Of a stretch of 64,000 nucleotides of DNA, positions 41,794-49,269 are shown one piece after another (the first letter of the stretch is position 1; each line of letters opens with the position of its first letter). Source of the DNA: Acidobacteria bacterium Mor1. GTDB taxonomy: Bacteria > Acidobacteriota > Polarisedimenticolia > Polarisedimenticolales > Polarisedimenticolaceae. Where the stretch lies: the NCBI GenBank assembly GCA_001664505.1, contig CP011806.1, positions 5,878,153-5,942,152 on the forward strand, read 5' to 3'. Under the pieces are notes generated by a model. It ran no database searches. It was given only the letters and a program-made list of their open reading frames with translations, and was not told the origin of the DNA. Made by a program: the position numbers and the translations under genes.

Positions 41794-43123
41794 CCCGGGA
41801 GCCCGGCGCCTGGCGTTCGACGTGCTGACGCGTGTCGAGGCCGAGGGCGCCTACGCGGGCCGTCTGCTGGACGCTGCCGCCGGCCACCACCCCGATCCCC
41901 GAGAAGCCGGGCTCGCCCGGGAGTTGACCCTCGGTGTGCTGCAGCGCCGCTCGGCGTTGGACCATGCTCTTTCCGCTCATCTGCGGCGCCCCCTGGAGAA
42001 GGTCGAGCCACCGGTCTTGATCGCCCTCCGGCTCGGCGCCTATCAACTGCTCTACCTGGACCGGATTCCCGACCACGCGGCGGTCGACGGTTCGGTGCGG
42101 CTGGTGCAGGCAGCCAAACGCCGCTCCGCCTCGGGCTTCGTCAACGGCGTGCTGCGTAACCTGGTGCGCAACCGAGAACAGGCGCTGCCTGCCGCGCCGG
42201 AACTCGGCGATGTCGACGGGCTGGCCCGCTACGAAGGGCATCCATCCTGGTGGACTCGCCGCATGGTCGAGCGACACGGCTGGGAAATCGCTGCGTCCCT
42301 GCTCGCCGCCGACAACGCGCCGGCAACCCTGACCCTGCGCGCCGCCGGCGGGGTCGCGGCGGTCGACTCCCTCCGGGACGAACTCGGCGAGGCGGGGATC
42401 GAGACCGAGCCCGGGCGATACATCGAGGATGCGCTGCGCCTGACCTCGGGAGGCCTCGCCGGGAGCCGCGCGCTGGATGAAGGCCGCGCCTGGGTGCAGG
42501 ACGAGGCCTCTCAACTGGTGGCGCGCCTGGTCGGCCCGGGGGACGGTCCGATCCTCGACGCCTGCGCCGCGCCGGGAAGCAAGACCTTCCTGCTTTCGGC
42601 GGATCCGCAGGCGCAGGTGGTGGCCGCCGATCTGCATCCGGCCCGGCTGCGGCGGATGCGCGAGGGCCTGGACCGGCTGGGCCGGGACAACGTCTCCCTG
42701 GTCGCCGCGGACATGCGCCGGCCGACCTTCGAGGGGGACTTCGGACGGGTGCTGGTCGACGCCCCCTGCACCGGAACCGGGACTCTGCGGAGGCATCCGG
42801 AGATTCGCTGGCGGCTGCAGCCCGAGGATCCGGCGCGGCTGGCCGATCTGCAGCGGCAAATCCTCGACGCCTGCGCTGCCCGGGTCGCTCCCGGAGGCGT
42901 GCTGGTCTACGCGGTCTGCTCCCTGGAGGCCGAGGAGGGACCGCAGCAGGTCGAGGCCTTTCTGCAACGGGATCCGCGCTTCCGGCTGGAGGATCCTCGT
43001 GAATGCCTGCCCGCCGGCGCCCACGTCCTGCTGGACGAGAAGGGCTGCCTGGCGACGTCCCCGCCCGACGGCGTCGACGGCTTCTACGCCGCCCGCTTTC
43101 GCCGGGACGGTTCCGCTCTATAA
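41774..43123 (+). CDS. rsmB: 16S rRNA (cytosine-967-C5)-methyltransferase
   Basis: 449 residues. N-terminal NusB-like domain (ARRLAFDVLTRVEAEGAYA, VDGSVRLVQAAKRRSASGFVN), then the Rossmann methyltransferase domain: DACAAPGSKTFLL (SAM binding), VLVDAPCTGTGTLRRHPEI and YAVCSLEAEEG, the last holding the nucleophile cysteine. The final bases include a TATAAT that may be the promoter of the PASTA gene. Confidence 0.95.
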   Translation: MSSNRRSPGARRLAFDVLTRVEAEGAYAGRLLDAAAGHHPDPREAGLARELTLGVLQRRSALDHALSAHLRRPLEKVEPPVLIALRLGAYQLLYLDRIPDHAAVDGSVRLVQAAKRRSASGFVNGVLRNLVRNREQALPAAPELGDVDGLARYEGHPSWWTRRMVERHGWEIAASLLAADNAPATLTLRAAGGVAAVDSLRDELGEAGIETEPGRYIEDALRLTSGGLAGSRALDEGRAWVQDEASQLVARLVGPGDGPILDACAAPGSKTFLLSADPQAQVVAADLHPARLRRMREGLDRLGRDNVSLVAADMRRPTFEGDFGRVLVDAPCTGTGTLRRHPEIRWRLQPEDPARLADLQRQILDACAARVAPGGVLVYAVCSLEAEEGPQQVEAFLQRDPRFRLEDPRECLPAGAHVLLDEKGCLATSPPDGVDGFYAARFRRDGSAL

Positions 43124-43124
43124 T
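43119..43124 (+). promoter_or_regulatory. Consensus -10 element overlapping the rsmB stop
   Basis: A perfect TATAAT overlaps the rsmB stop codon, about 59 bases upstream of the PASTA-protein ATG. No good -35 was seen, so it may act weakly or as an internal promoter. Confidence 0.4.
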
Positions 43125-43182
43125 CGGGGTTCGCGGGTTCCGGCCCGTCGAAGCGACCCCCAGAAGAGGTTCCGACCCGAGC

Positions 43183-43941
43183 ATGAAGATCGTGATCCCC
43201 GAACGGCTGAGCCGACCGCTCAAGGCCGTTCTGCGCGCCTGCCTGTGGATCTTCGGCGGCGGAGCGCTGGTCGGCTTCGTGTTCGCCGGCTGCTTCTACA
43301 TGTCGATGAAGAGCGAGATGCGCTCCACCGAGGTGGTGGTGCCCGATCTGCGGGGGCTCAAGCAGGTCGACGCGTCCCAGCAGGTGGAAAACCTCGGGCT
43401 GCAGCTTCAGGTGGTCGACCAGCGCCACGATCCGGACATCGCCAGCGGCCGCATCCTGCAGCAGGAGCCGCCCGGCGGGGCCACGGTGCGGCGGGGGCGC
43501 AGGCTCAAGCTGGTCCTCAGCCTGGGGGGTAAGACCCTGACGGTGCCCGATCTGGTGGGCAAGGCCAACCGGGCCGTACAGATCGAACTGCGCCGGGATG
43601 GTTTCTCGCCGGGGGATGTTGCGCGGATCGCCGCACCGGGACAGAGCACCGGGCGGATCCTGGCTCAGGTGCCTCCCGCCGGCAGCCCCGGGGTGCCCAA
43701 CACCCGGGTGCACCGGCTGGTCTCCGACGGCCCACCGCCGGCCCGTTGGGTCATGCCGGACCTCACCGGCCGCTCCCGGCGCTCGGTCGAGCGCTGGCTC
43801 GACCGGGTCGGCCTGCGCTACGGGCGGGCCCGGCAGGTTTCCATGCGCAACCGGGCGCCCGGCACGATCATCGGACAGTTTCCGCTGGCCGGGCATCCGA
43901 TCGAGGCCAGGGATGTCGTTGAACTGACCGTGGCTCGTTAG
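43183..43941 (+). CDS. Membrane-anchored PASTA-domain protein (no kinase domain)
   Basis: 252 residues from the ATG at 43183. A cytoplasmic N-terminus, one transmembrane helix (about 16-38), then three PASTA repeats (about 50-110, 115-180 and 185-252; VPDLRGLKQVDASQQVENLG, VPDLVGKANRAVQIELRRDG, MPDLTGRSRRSVERWLDRVG). PASTA domains bind peptidoglycan or muropeptides and normally sit on Ser/Thr kinases or penicillin-binding proteins; here the domain stands alone. Likely a cell-wall sensor or adaptor. Confidence 0.92.
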   Translation: MKIVIPERLSRPLKAVLRACLWIFGGGALVGFVFAGCFYMSMKSEMRSTEVVVPDLRGLKQVDASQQVENLGLQLQVVDQRHDPDIASGRILQQEPPGGATVRRGRRLKLVLSLGGKTLTVPDLVGKANRAVQIELRRDGFSPGDVARIAAPGQSTGRILAQVPPAGSPGVPNTRVHRLVSDGPPPARWVMPDLTGRSRRSVERWLDRVGLRYGRARQVSMRNRAPGTIIGQFPLAGHPIEARDVVELTVAR

Positions 43942-43964
43942 GCCCGGACGATCCGGGCTAGAAT
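43942..43964 (+). promoter_or_regulatory. Hairpin followed by a -10-like element before rpe
   Basis: GCCCGGA (43942-43948) pairs perfectly with TCCGGGC (43952-43958) around a CGA loop, immediately after the PASTA stop; TAGAAT at 43959-43964 touches it. There is no T tract, so it may be a weak attenuator or an RNA processing site rather than a terminator. Confidence 0.35.
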
Positions 43965-43985
43965 CCCGTCCCCTTGGAGGTTCCC

Positions 43986-44669
43986 TTGTCTGCCGTACTC
44001 GCACCGTCGATCCTGTCCGCCGATTTCGCCCGTCTGGGCGCCCAGGTCAAGGAGGTCGAGGCCGGAGGGGCCGCGTTGATTCACGTCGACGTGATGGACG
44101 GCCACTTCGTGCCCAACATCACCATCGGTCCGGCGGTGACCGCCGCGCTGCGCAAGGTCACCCAGCTCCCCCTGGATTGCCACCTGATGATCTCGGATCC
44201 GGACCGCTACGTGCTGGACTTCGTCGAGGCCGGCGCCGAGATGGTCTCGGTGCACGTCGAGGCGGCGGTTCATCTGCACCGTACGGTGAAGCGAATTCAG
44301 GATGCAGGGGCCAAGGCGGGGGTGGTGCTCAACCCCGCTACGCCCCTTTCGGCCATCGAGGACATCCTGCCCGAGGTGGACTTCGTGTTGTTGATGTCGG
44401 TCAACCCGGGGTTCGGCGGACAGAAGTTGATCCCGCCGGTGCTGCAGAAGGCCCGCAGGCTGAGGGAGTGGATCGAGCGGGAAGGGCTCTCCACGCGTAT
44501 CGAAATCGACGGCGGCGTGACCGTCGACAATCTGCGCGAGGTGGCCTCCTGCGGCATCGACATGATCGTGACCGGTTCGGCGGTGTTCGGCACCCCCGAT
44601 CCCCGAGCCACGACCCAGAAGATGGTGCGGACCCTGGCGGAGATGGTCGAGGATGGCTCCCGCTGCTGA
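43986..44669 (+). CDS. rpe: Ribulose-phosphate 3-epimerase
   Basis: 227 residues from the TTG at 43986, five bases after TTGGAGG; an earlier TTG lies inside that site. TIM-barrel with metal-binding and catalytic signatures: SILSADF, HVDVMDGHFVPN, CHLMISDP, VNPGFGGQ and IDGGV. Interconverts ribulose-5-P and xylulose-5-P in the pentose phosphate pathway. It overlaps the thioesterase gene by 17 bases. Confidence 0.96.
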   Translation: MSAVLAPSILSADFARLGAQVKEVEAGGAALIHVDVMDGHFVPNITIGPAVTAALRKVTQLPLDCHLMISDPDRYVLDFVEAGAEMVSVHVEAAVHLHRTVKRIQDAGAKAGVVLNPATPLSAIEDILPEVDFVLLMSVNPGFGGQKLIPPVLQKARRLREWIEREGLSTRIEIDGGVTVDNLREVASCGIDMIVTGSAVFGTPDPRATTQKMVRTLAEMVEDGSRC

Positions 44670-45093
44670 AGATCGGTCCCCGGTCCATCGCACCTGCACC
44701 CGGGTGCGCTACCCGGAGACCGATCGGATGGGGGTGGCCTACCACGCCCACTACCTGGTCTGGTTCGAGTTGGGCCGGACCGAGATGATGCGGGCCATCG
44801 GCGCTCCCTACGGGGAGTTGGAGGACGAGGCCGGCATTCTGTTCCCGGTGATCGAGGCCGGGGCGCGCTATTTGCGGCCGGCGCGCTACGATGACGTGGT
44901 CGCCATCGACACGACGGTTCGCGCCGTCGGTGGAGCGCGGGTACGCTTCGAGTACGCGCTCTCGCGAGAGGCCGACGGCGAACGGTTGGCTACCGGCTTC
45001 ACCGAGCATGCGTCGGTGGGGCGTGACGGCAGACCCACGCGGTTGCCTGCCGAGCTGCGGGAGCGGCTCGAGGAGACACGAGAAGGTGAGTGA
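44653..45093 (+). CDS. YbgC-like 4-hydroxybenzoyl-CoA thioesterase family protein
   Basis: 146 residues. Hot-dog fold with the YbgC-type motif YPETDRMGVAYHAHYLVWFE: the Asp in ETD and the His-Tyr-x-x-W-F segment form the acyl-CoA thioesterase active site. Probably hydrolyses short acyl-CoA or acyl-ACP. In many bacteria ybgC sits beside envelope (Tol-Pal) genes; here it overlaps bamD by eight bases. Confidence 0.92.
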   Translation: MAPAAEDRSPVHRTCTRVRYPETDRMGVAYHAHYLVWFELGRTEMMRAIGAPYGELEDEAGILFPVIEAGARYLRPARYDDVVAIDTTVRAVGGARVRFEYALSREADGERLATGFTEHASVGRDGRPTRLPAELRERLEETREGE

Positions 45094-45892
45094 ACGACGT
45101 TTTGCCCGGGACACGATTCTGCTTGCGGGGCTTGTGGCCGTCTGCGCCGTGAGCGTCGGCTGCGGGAAGAAGGACAAGAAGGACCTTCAGGCCTACGCCA
45201 CGGCCCAGGAACTCTACGACGAGGGCAGCCGGCACCTGGCCGAGCGGGATCTGAACAAGGCCCGCCGGGTGCTCGAGCAGGTCTATTACACCCCCGAAGA
45301 CCGGGCGCGGCTCGAACCGCTGGTCCGGCTGCGCATCGCCGACGCGGTCTTCTACCAGGGGACCGACCTGGCGTTGATCGACGCCCGTTCGCTCTATCTC
45401 GACTTCGTGACCCTTTACGGCGATCATTCCGAAGCCCCCTACGCCCAGTTCCAGGCGGGGGTCAGCTCTCTGGGGCAGGGCAACGACCCGACCCGGGACC
45501 AATCGCAGACGCTGCGGGCGATTCAGGACTTCCGCGTGGTGATCGACCGCTTCCCCGACTCCCGCTACGCCATCGCCGCACGGGACATGATCGGTTCCGC
45601 CGAGTCGAAGCTGGCCGAGCACGAGTTCGTCGTGGGCCGGTTCTACATGAAGAAGAAGGCCTGGGAGGCGGCGGCCAACCGGTTCAAGGTGGTCGTCGAG
45701 CGCTACCCGAGTTACCGGGACAAGGACAAGCTCTACTTCAACCTGGGCAAGGCGCTGATCCGGGGCAACAGTGCGCCGGAAGGCCGCATCTACCTGGACA
45801 AGTTGCTCAAGGACTATCCGAAGAGCGACTACATCAAGGAAGCCAACGGACTGCTGGCCGAGAAGCCCGCGGTCGACAGCGCCGAGGGTTGA
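45086..45892 (+). CDS. bamD: Outer membrane assembly lipoprotein BamD-like (TPR)
   Basis: 268 residues from a GTG at 45086 inside GTGAGTGA, overlapping the previous stop, behind AGGAGA. Lipobox VSVGC (Cys near residue 23), then TPR-like helical repeats (about 35-250) with YDEGSRHLAERDLNKARR, FPDSRYAIAARDM and FVVGRFYMKKKAWEAAANRF, the BamD hallmark. BamD is the essential lipoprotein partner of BamA in outer-membrane protein insertion, so the organism is diderm. Confidence 0.9.
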   Translation: MSERRFARDTILLAGLVAVCAVSVGCGKKDKKDLQAYATAQELYDEGSRHLAERDLNKARRVLEQVYYTPEDRARLEPLVRLRIADAVFYQGTDLALIDARSLYLDFVTLYGDHSEAPYAQFQAGVSSLGQGNDPTRDQSQTLRAIQDFRVVIDRFPDSRYAIAARDMIGSAESKLAEHEFVVGRFYMKKKAWEAAANRFKVVVERYPSYRDKDKLYFNLGKALIRGNSAPEGRIYLDKLLKDYPKSDYIKEANGLLAEKPAVDSAEG

Positions 45893-45914
45893 TTCCGGCG
45901 CCGTCCCGGCCGGG

Positions 45915-46331
45915 TCAAACCTGGTCGGGCACGAAGCGGGTCAGGTAGATCACCAGCACGCCGCCGACGGCGATCGGTGGCCCCTCGAACCAGGTCCAGT
46001 ACCAGGGCATCCCGGCGAACAGGTCGATGGCCAACATACCCAGGCCGAAGAACGTGTTCATCCAGCCGATGAAGATCACCACCGGGCGCAGCCGCCGCAC
46101 CTGGAAGGAGACCAGGCCGCAGAGCGCGCCGTGGAACCCGTAGAGCAGCGCGATCGACCGGGTCAGGTACTGCATGATCGTGGTGTCGGGGAAGGTGCCC
46201 AGCCCGAGCCAGGCGTGGGAACTCTTCATCCACTCGGTGGGCAGCAGGGCGGCGCCGAAGGCCAGGGTCACGATGGCGGCGATACAGCGGAGCACGAATA
46301 CGAGAAACCGCTCTTCTCGACTCACTTCCAA
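45915..46331 (-). CDS. Small four-helix membrane protein, unknown function
   Basis: 138 residues with four predicted transmembrane helices (about 10-30, 50-72, 78-100 and 112-132). Start is uncertain: TTG at 46331 behind GGGAGATGTC, or GTG at 46325. No family recognised. It lies 75 bases after the selenoperoxiredoxin gene and has a -10-like hexamer (46371-46376), so it may be transcribed separately. Confidence 0.75.
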   Translation of the reverse strand: MEVSREERFLVFVLRCIAAIVTLAFGAALLPTEWMKSSHAWLGLGTFPDTTIMQYLTRSIALLYGFHGALCGLVSFQVRRLRPVVIFIGWMNTFFGLGMLAIDLFAGMPWYWTWFEGPPIAVGGVLVIYLTRFVPDQV

Positions 46332-46370
46332 GACATCTCCCTCGCGCCCCCGCTCGGATCGAACCCGCCG

Positions 46371-46376
46371 ATTCTA
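46371..46376 (-). promoter_or_regulatory. Possible -10 element for the 4-TM gene
   Basis: TAGAAT on the minus strand, about 40 bases ahead of the start at 46331, in the gap after the peroxiredoxin stop. Confidence 0.35.
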
Positions 46377-46406
46377 GCAAGCGCCGCGGCCGGAAGGGCA
46401 AACTGC

Positions 46407-46856
46407 CTACAGGTTGTCCAGATCTTCCAACACCTGGGCGGCGTGCTTCGAGGTCGAGACCTTCTGGTAGATCTTGGCGATCTTGCCGTCGGCGCCGATC
46501 AGGAAGCTGGCCCGCTTGGCGAAACCGAGCATGCCGCGCACCCCGTAGGCCTGGAGCACCTCTCCCTGGGGATCGCACAGCATCGGAAAGGTCAACCCGT
46601 TCTTCTCGACGAAGCGGCGCTGGGCCGCCACCCGGTCGGCGCTGATGCCGACCACCTTGCAGCCTGCCGCCGCGAACTGTTCTTCTGCGTCGCGGAACCC
46701 GCGCGCCTCGATGGTTCAACCCGGGGTGGAAGCCTTGGGAAAGAAGAACAGCAGCACCGGGCTACCCCGCATCGAGTCGAGACGCACGGTCTTGCGGAAG
46801 GCGTCGGGCAGCTCGAACGGGGGTGCCGGATCCCCGACCTGAGGGCCGGAACTCAC
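46407..46856 (-). CDS. bcp: Selenocysteine-containing BCP-type peroxiredoxin
   Basis: 149 residues if the TGA at 46716-46718 is read as selenocysteine (Sec47). Start is the GTG of a GTGA overlap with the upstream propeller gene. The sequence matches the thioredoxin-fold BCP/peroxiredoxin Q family: GDPAPPFELPD, VLLFFFPKASTPG, then U in place of the peroxidatic cysteine, then TIEARGFRD, VVGISADRV and FPMLCDPQG. The resolving Cys five residues later in many BCPs is Arg here. Homology is continuous across the TGA in the same frame. A SECIS-like hairpin follows at 46687-46706. It should reduce peroxides. Conventional annotation will give only the 83-residue C-terminal part. Confidence 0.88.
46687..46706 (-). 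promoter_or_regulatory. Predicted bacterial SECIS element
   Basis: On the minus strand, starting 9 bases after the TGA, GCG-CGCG pairs with CGCG-a-CGC (one bulged A) around an apical GGUUC loop, a 7-bp stem. The loop begins 17 bases after the UGA. Known bacterial SECIS elements have a short stem and an apical loop with a G in the first two positions about 16-37 bases after the UGA, bound by SelB. An alternative pairing gives a 3-base GUU loop. Confidence 0.7.
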
Positions 46857-48190
46857 GCGCCCACCTTGCCCAGCTCGTAGGCCCGCAGCGAAGCACCGTC
46901 CCGCACGAACAGCCGGGTATCCACCAGGGTCGGCGGGGTCCAGGTCTTCTCCTCGGTGATGCGCACCTCGGCCATGCGGGTCAGGCCCTCGGGGCTGAAG
47001 CGCACCATCGCCAGATGTCCCTTGGAATCCAGCAGGATCGTCCGGTCGCCGACGTGCAGCAGGTTGGATTTTTCGTAGCCCCGTTCCCGCCAGAGGATCT
47101 CGCCGCTATCCACCGACACTCCGGCGAGGATCGAGCCCTGGCCGCCGATGTTGGCGTAGACGTGGTTGTCGACCCGCAGGGCGTTCCAGTAGTGCAGGTT
47201 GACCTTGGGGTTGAACCAGATCTGCTCCGCCTCGATGCCGTCGCCGTTGCGCTTCAGGTCGAGCAAGCGGGTCCCGCCGTCGAGCTGGGTCGCGACCCAC
47301 AGCTTGCCGTCGCCGGACCACAGCGGATCGGTCGCGTTGTTGGCGTACCGGTTCTCGACCGGTTCGCGCCACAGCACCCGGCCCTCGCCCGAGGCGACGC
47401 TGATGACCTCGTCGCTGGTCATGTAGACCACCTGGTCGAGGCCGTCGACATCGAAGGCGATCGGCGTGGCGTAGCTGACCGAAGACGGCGGGGTTTCCCA
47501 CAGGATCGAGCCGTCGTCGGGGGAGAGCGCGATCAGGCCGCGGTCCCCGCCGACCAGCACCAGCACCGCGCCGTCGTGGAGTACCGGACTCGCCGCGTAG
47601 CCGAACTTGGGGACCACTCCGCCGAGCTCTTCCACCAGGTCGTGCTTCCACAGCAGGGAGCCGTCCTCACGGGACCAGGAGCGCAGCTGTCCGCCGAAGC
47701 CCAGGGTCACGATGCGGTCGCCGAGGAGCAGCGGCGTGGCGTTGGGGCCGAGGCCGAAGTCGGTGACGATCTGATCGCCGGCGATCGGGGCGGTGTAGCG
47801 GCTCTCCCAGCGGGTCGCGCCGTCCACGGCGGAGAGCGCCACGATCACGTCGTCGTCGCCCTCCCGGTAGGCGCTGTAGAGGGTGTCGCCGGAGGCGGCG
47901 AGCGCCGCGTAGCCCGGTCCGAAGTCCCGCTGCCAGATCAGGGGCGGTCCGTTCTCGGGCCAGCTGTCGGCAAGGTCCCGGGCGGCGAGATGGAAGTCGC
48001 CGGCCGGCCCGCCCCAGGCGGGCCATTCACCGTCGAGGGTGGCCGAGAGCGCGGCACCCGGATCGGGTTCGCTGTCGACCGCCGGTGCATCGGAACCGGA
48101 GCAGCCGGACAGAATCAGCATCGCCGTGCAGAGCGCGAGAAACCCGAAGCCCGCGAGGGACCGGACGGAACGTTTCGGCGTCGATCTCAT
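46853..48190 (-). CDS. PQQ-type beta-propeller lipoprotein upstream of the selenoperoxiredoxin
   Basis: 445 residues from the ATG at 48190, with GGAGG six bases upstream. Lipobox ILSGC (Cys near residue 30), then propeller repeats: LIWQRDFGPGYAALAASGDTL, VIVALSAVDGATRWES, SWSREDGSLLWKHDL, ISVASGEGRVLWREP, GVSVDSGEILWRE. The fold resembles BamB and PQQ-quinoprotein propellers but there are no visible PQQ or metal ligands. It is translationally coupled to the selenoperoxiredoxin gene (GTGA overlap), so the two are made together. Confidence 0.9.
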   Translation of the reverse strand: MRSTPKRSVRSLAGFGFLALCTAMLILSGCSGSDAPAVDSEPDPGAALSATLDGEWPAWGGPAGDFHLAARDLADSWPENGPPLIWQRDFGPGYAALAASGDTLYSAYREGDDDVIVALSAVDGATRWESRYTAPIAGDQIVTDFGLGPNATPLLLGDRIVTLGFGGQLRSWSREDGSLLWKHDLVEELGGVVPKFGYAASPVLHDGAVLVLVGGDRGLIALSPDDGSILWETPPSSVSYATPIAFDVDGLDQVVYMTSDEVISVASGEGRVLWREPVENRYANNATDPLWSGDGKLWVATQLDGGTRLLDLKRNGDGIEAEQIWFNPKVNLHYWNALRVDNHVYANIGGQGSILAGVSVDSGEILWRERGYEKSNLLHVGDRTILLDSKGHLAMVRFSPEGLTRMAEVRITEEKTWTPPTLVDTRLFVRDGASLRAYELGKVGA

Positions 48191-48287
48191 CGAATCCTCC
48201 ATGAATGTCCTGGAGCGCTTCGTCCCGGCCGGGGCTCCGGATTCAGGAACCGGATCCTACCACCGCTGGTGGGCGGCAAACAGGGAG

Positions 48288-49184
48288 CTAGAACAGCCGT
48301 TCCCGGCGAACCGTCGCGACCTGTTCAAGATCGGGATAGGTCTCCACCAGGGCCTGGGGAGCCGGCGGTTTGGTCCCGCTGATCAGGTGTTTGAGCTGGA
48401 TCGTGTTGGCCAGCGCCTGGCCGCGGAAATGGTTGTTCTGCACCACCAGGACCTCGGCGCTCTCTGCCGCCAGCGCCTGGGCCGCCTCGGCGAGTGGGGC
48501 CAGCTCTTCCATGGCGTAGCGGTAGTCGTAGCGGCGGTCCCGGCCGGCGTCGGGCCGGAACCAGTCCCGGTGGTTGCGGCCGTGAAGCCGCAGGTAGCCG
48601 GTGGCTCCGGTCGCCCGGGCGCGCACGCCCAGGGTCTTGTTGCCGACGAGCGGCTGGTCCACCGCGCACCAACCGGCGCCCCGCTCGGCCAACCAGTCGA
48701 ATACCTCTTCGCGGTCCCAGGAGCTATGCCGAACCTCGAAGGTCAGGGGCCACCCGGAGGTTCCCTCGACGATCCGCTCCATGCGCTCGAAGGCGGAAGG
48801 GGTCCGGTGAAAGGACTGGGGAAACTGCACCAGGATCGTGGAGAGCCGCCCGGCGTCGCGGAGCGGTGCCAGGCCCTGCAGGGTCGCCTGGATCGAGGCG
48901 GTCAGGTCGGCGTCGGGATCGTGGGTCCAGGAGCGATGGGATTTGGCGCTGAAGCGGGTGCCCTGGCGCTCGGTGCGCGCTGCCCAGCCCTCGGCGGACT
49001 CCGGTGCGTTGGGGCGATAGAAGGTGCTGTTGATCTCGATCACGTCGACGAAGCCGGCGACGTAGGCCAGTCGGTCGCGGCAGGCGCCGCTGCCGGCCGG
49101 ATAAACCGTGCCGCGCCAGTCCGGGTAGTCCCAACCGGCGATGCCGACACGGATGGTGCCCGGGCTCGATTCCTCCTTCGCCAT
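48288..49184 (-). CDS. DUF72 family protein
   Basis: 298 residues, TIM-barrel-like DUF72 family (YecE-like): RVGIAGWDYPDWRGTVYP, INSTFYRPN, FSAKSHRSWTHDP, YLRLHGRNHRDW. Biochemical role is unknown. Monocistronic, divergent from the acyl-CoA synthetase at 49270. Confidence 0.93.
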   Translation of the reverse strand: MAKEESSPGTIRVGIAGWDYPDWRGTVYPAGSGACRDRLAYVAGFVDVIEINSTFYRPNAPESAEGWAARTERQGTRFSAKSHRSWTHDPDADLTASIQATLQGLAPLRDAGRLSTILVQFPQSFHRTPSAFERMERIVEGTSGWPLTFEVRHSSWDREEVFDWLAERGAGWCAVDQPLVGNKTLGVRARATGATGYLRLHGRNHRDWFRPDAGRDRRYDYRYAMEELAPLAEAAQALAAESAEVLVVQNNHFRGQALANTIQLKHLISGTKPPAPQALVETYPDLEQVATVRRERLF

Positions 49185-49257
49185 GTCGACGATGGTCGCA
49201 ATTCCGCGCCGGGAAGGCCAGCCCGGCCCGCGGAGGGAGCACCGTGGCTCCCGGTGC

Positions 49258-49263
49258 TATCTT
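49258..49263 (+). promoter_or_regulatory. Possible -10 element for a leaderless acyl-CoA synthetase mRNA
   Basis: TATCTT ends 6 bases before the ATG at 49270, which has no Shine-Dalgarno sequence. Confidence 0.3.
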
Positions 49264-49269
49264 GCCTCC

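Noticed and set aside
46407-46655. A short 83-residue protein with a GTG start as the complete peroxiredoxin gene
   Set aside because: It would lack the first strand, helix and catalytic site of the thioredoxin fold; the frame upstream of the TGA continues the family sequence in the same phase.
46716-46718. The TGA as an inactivating mutation or sequencing error
   Set aside because: A random stop would be unlikely to fall exactly on the catalytic Cys codon and be followed by a SECIS-like hairpin. It remains possible until sel genes are confirmed.
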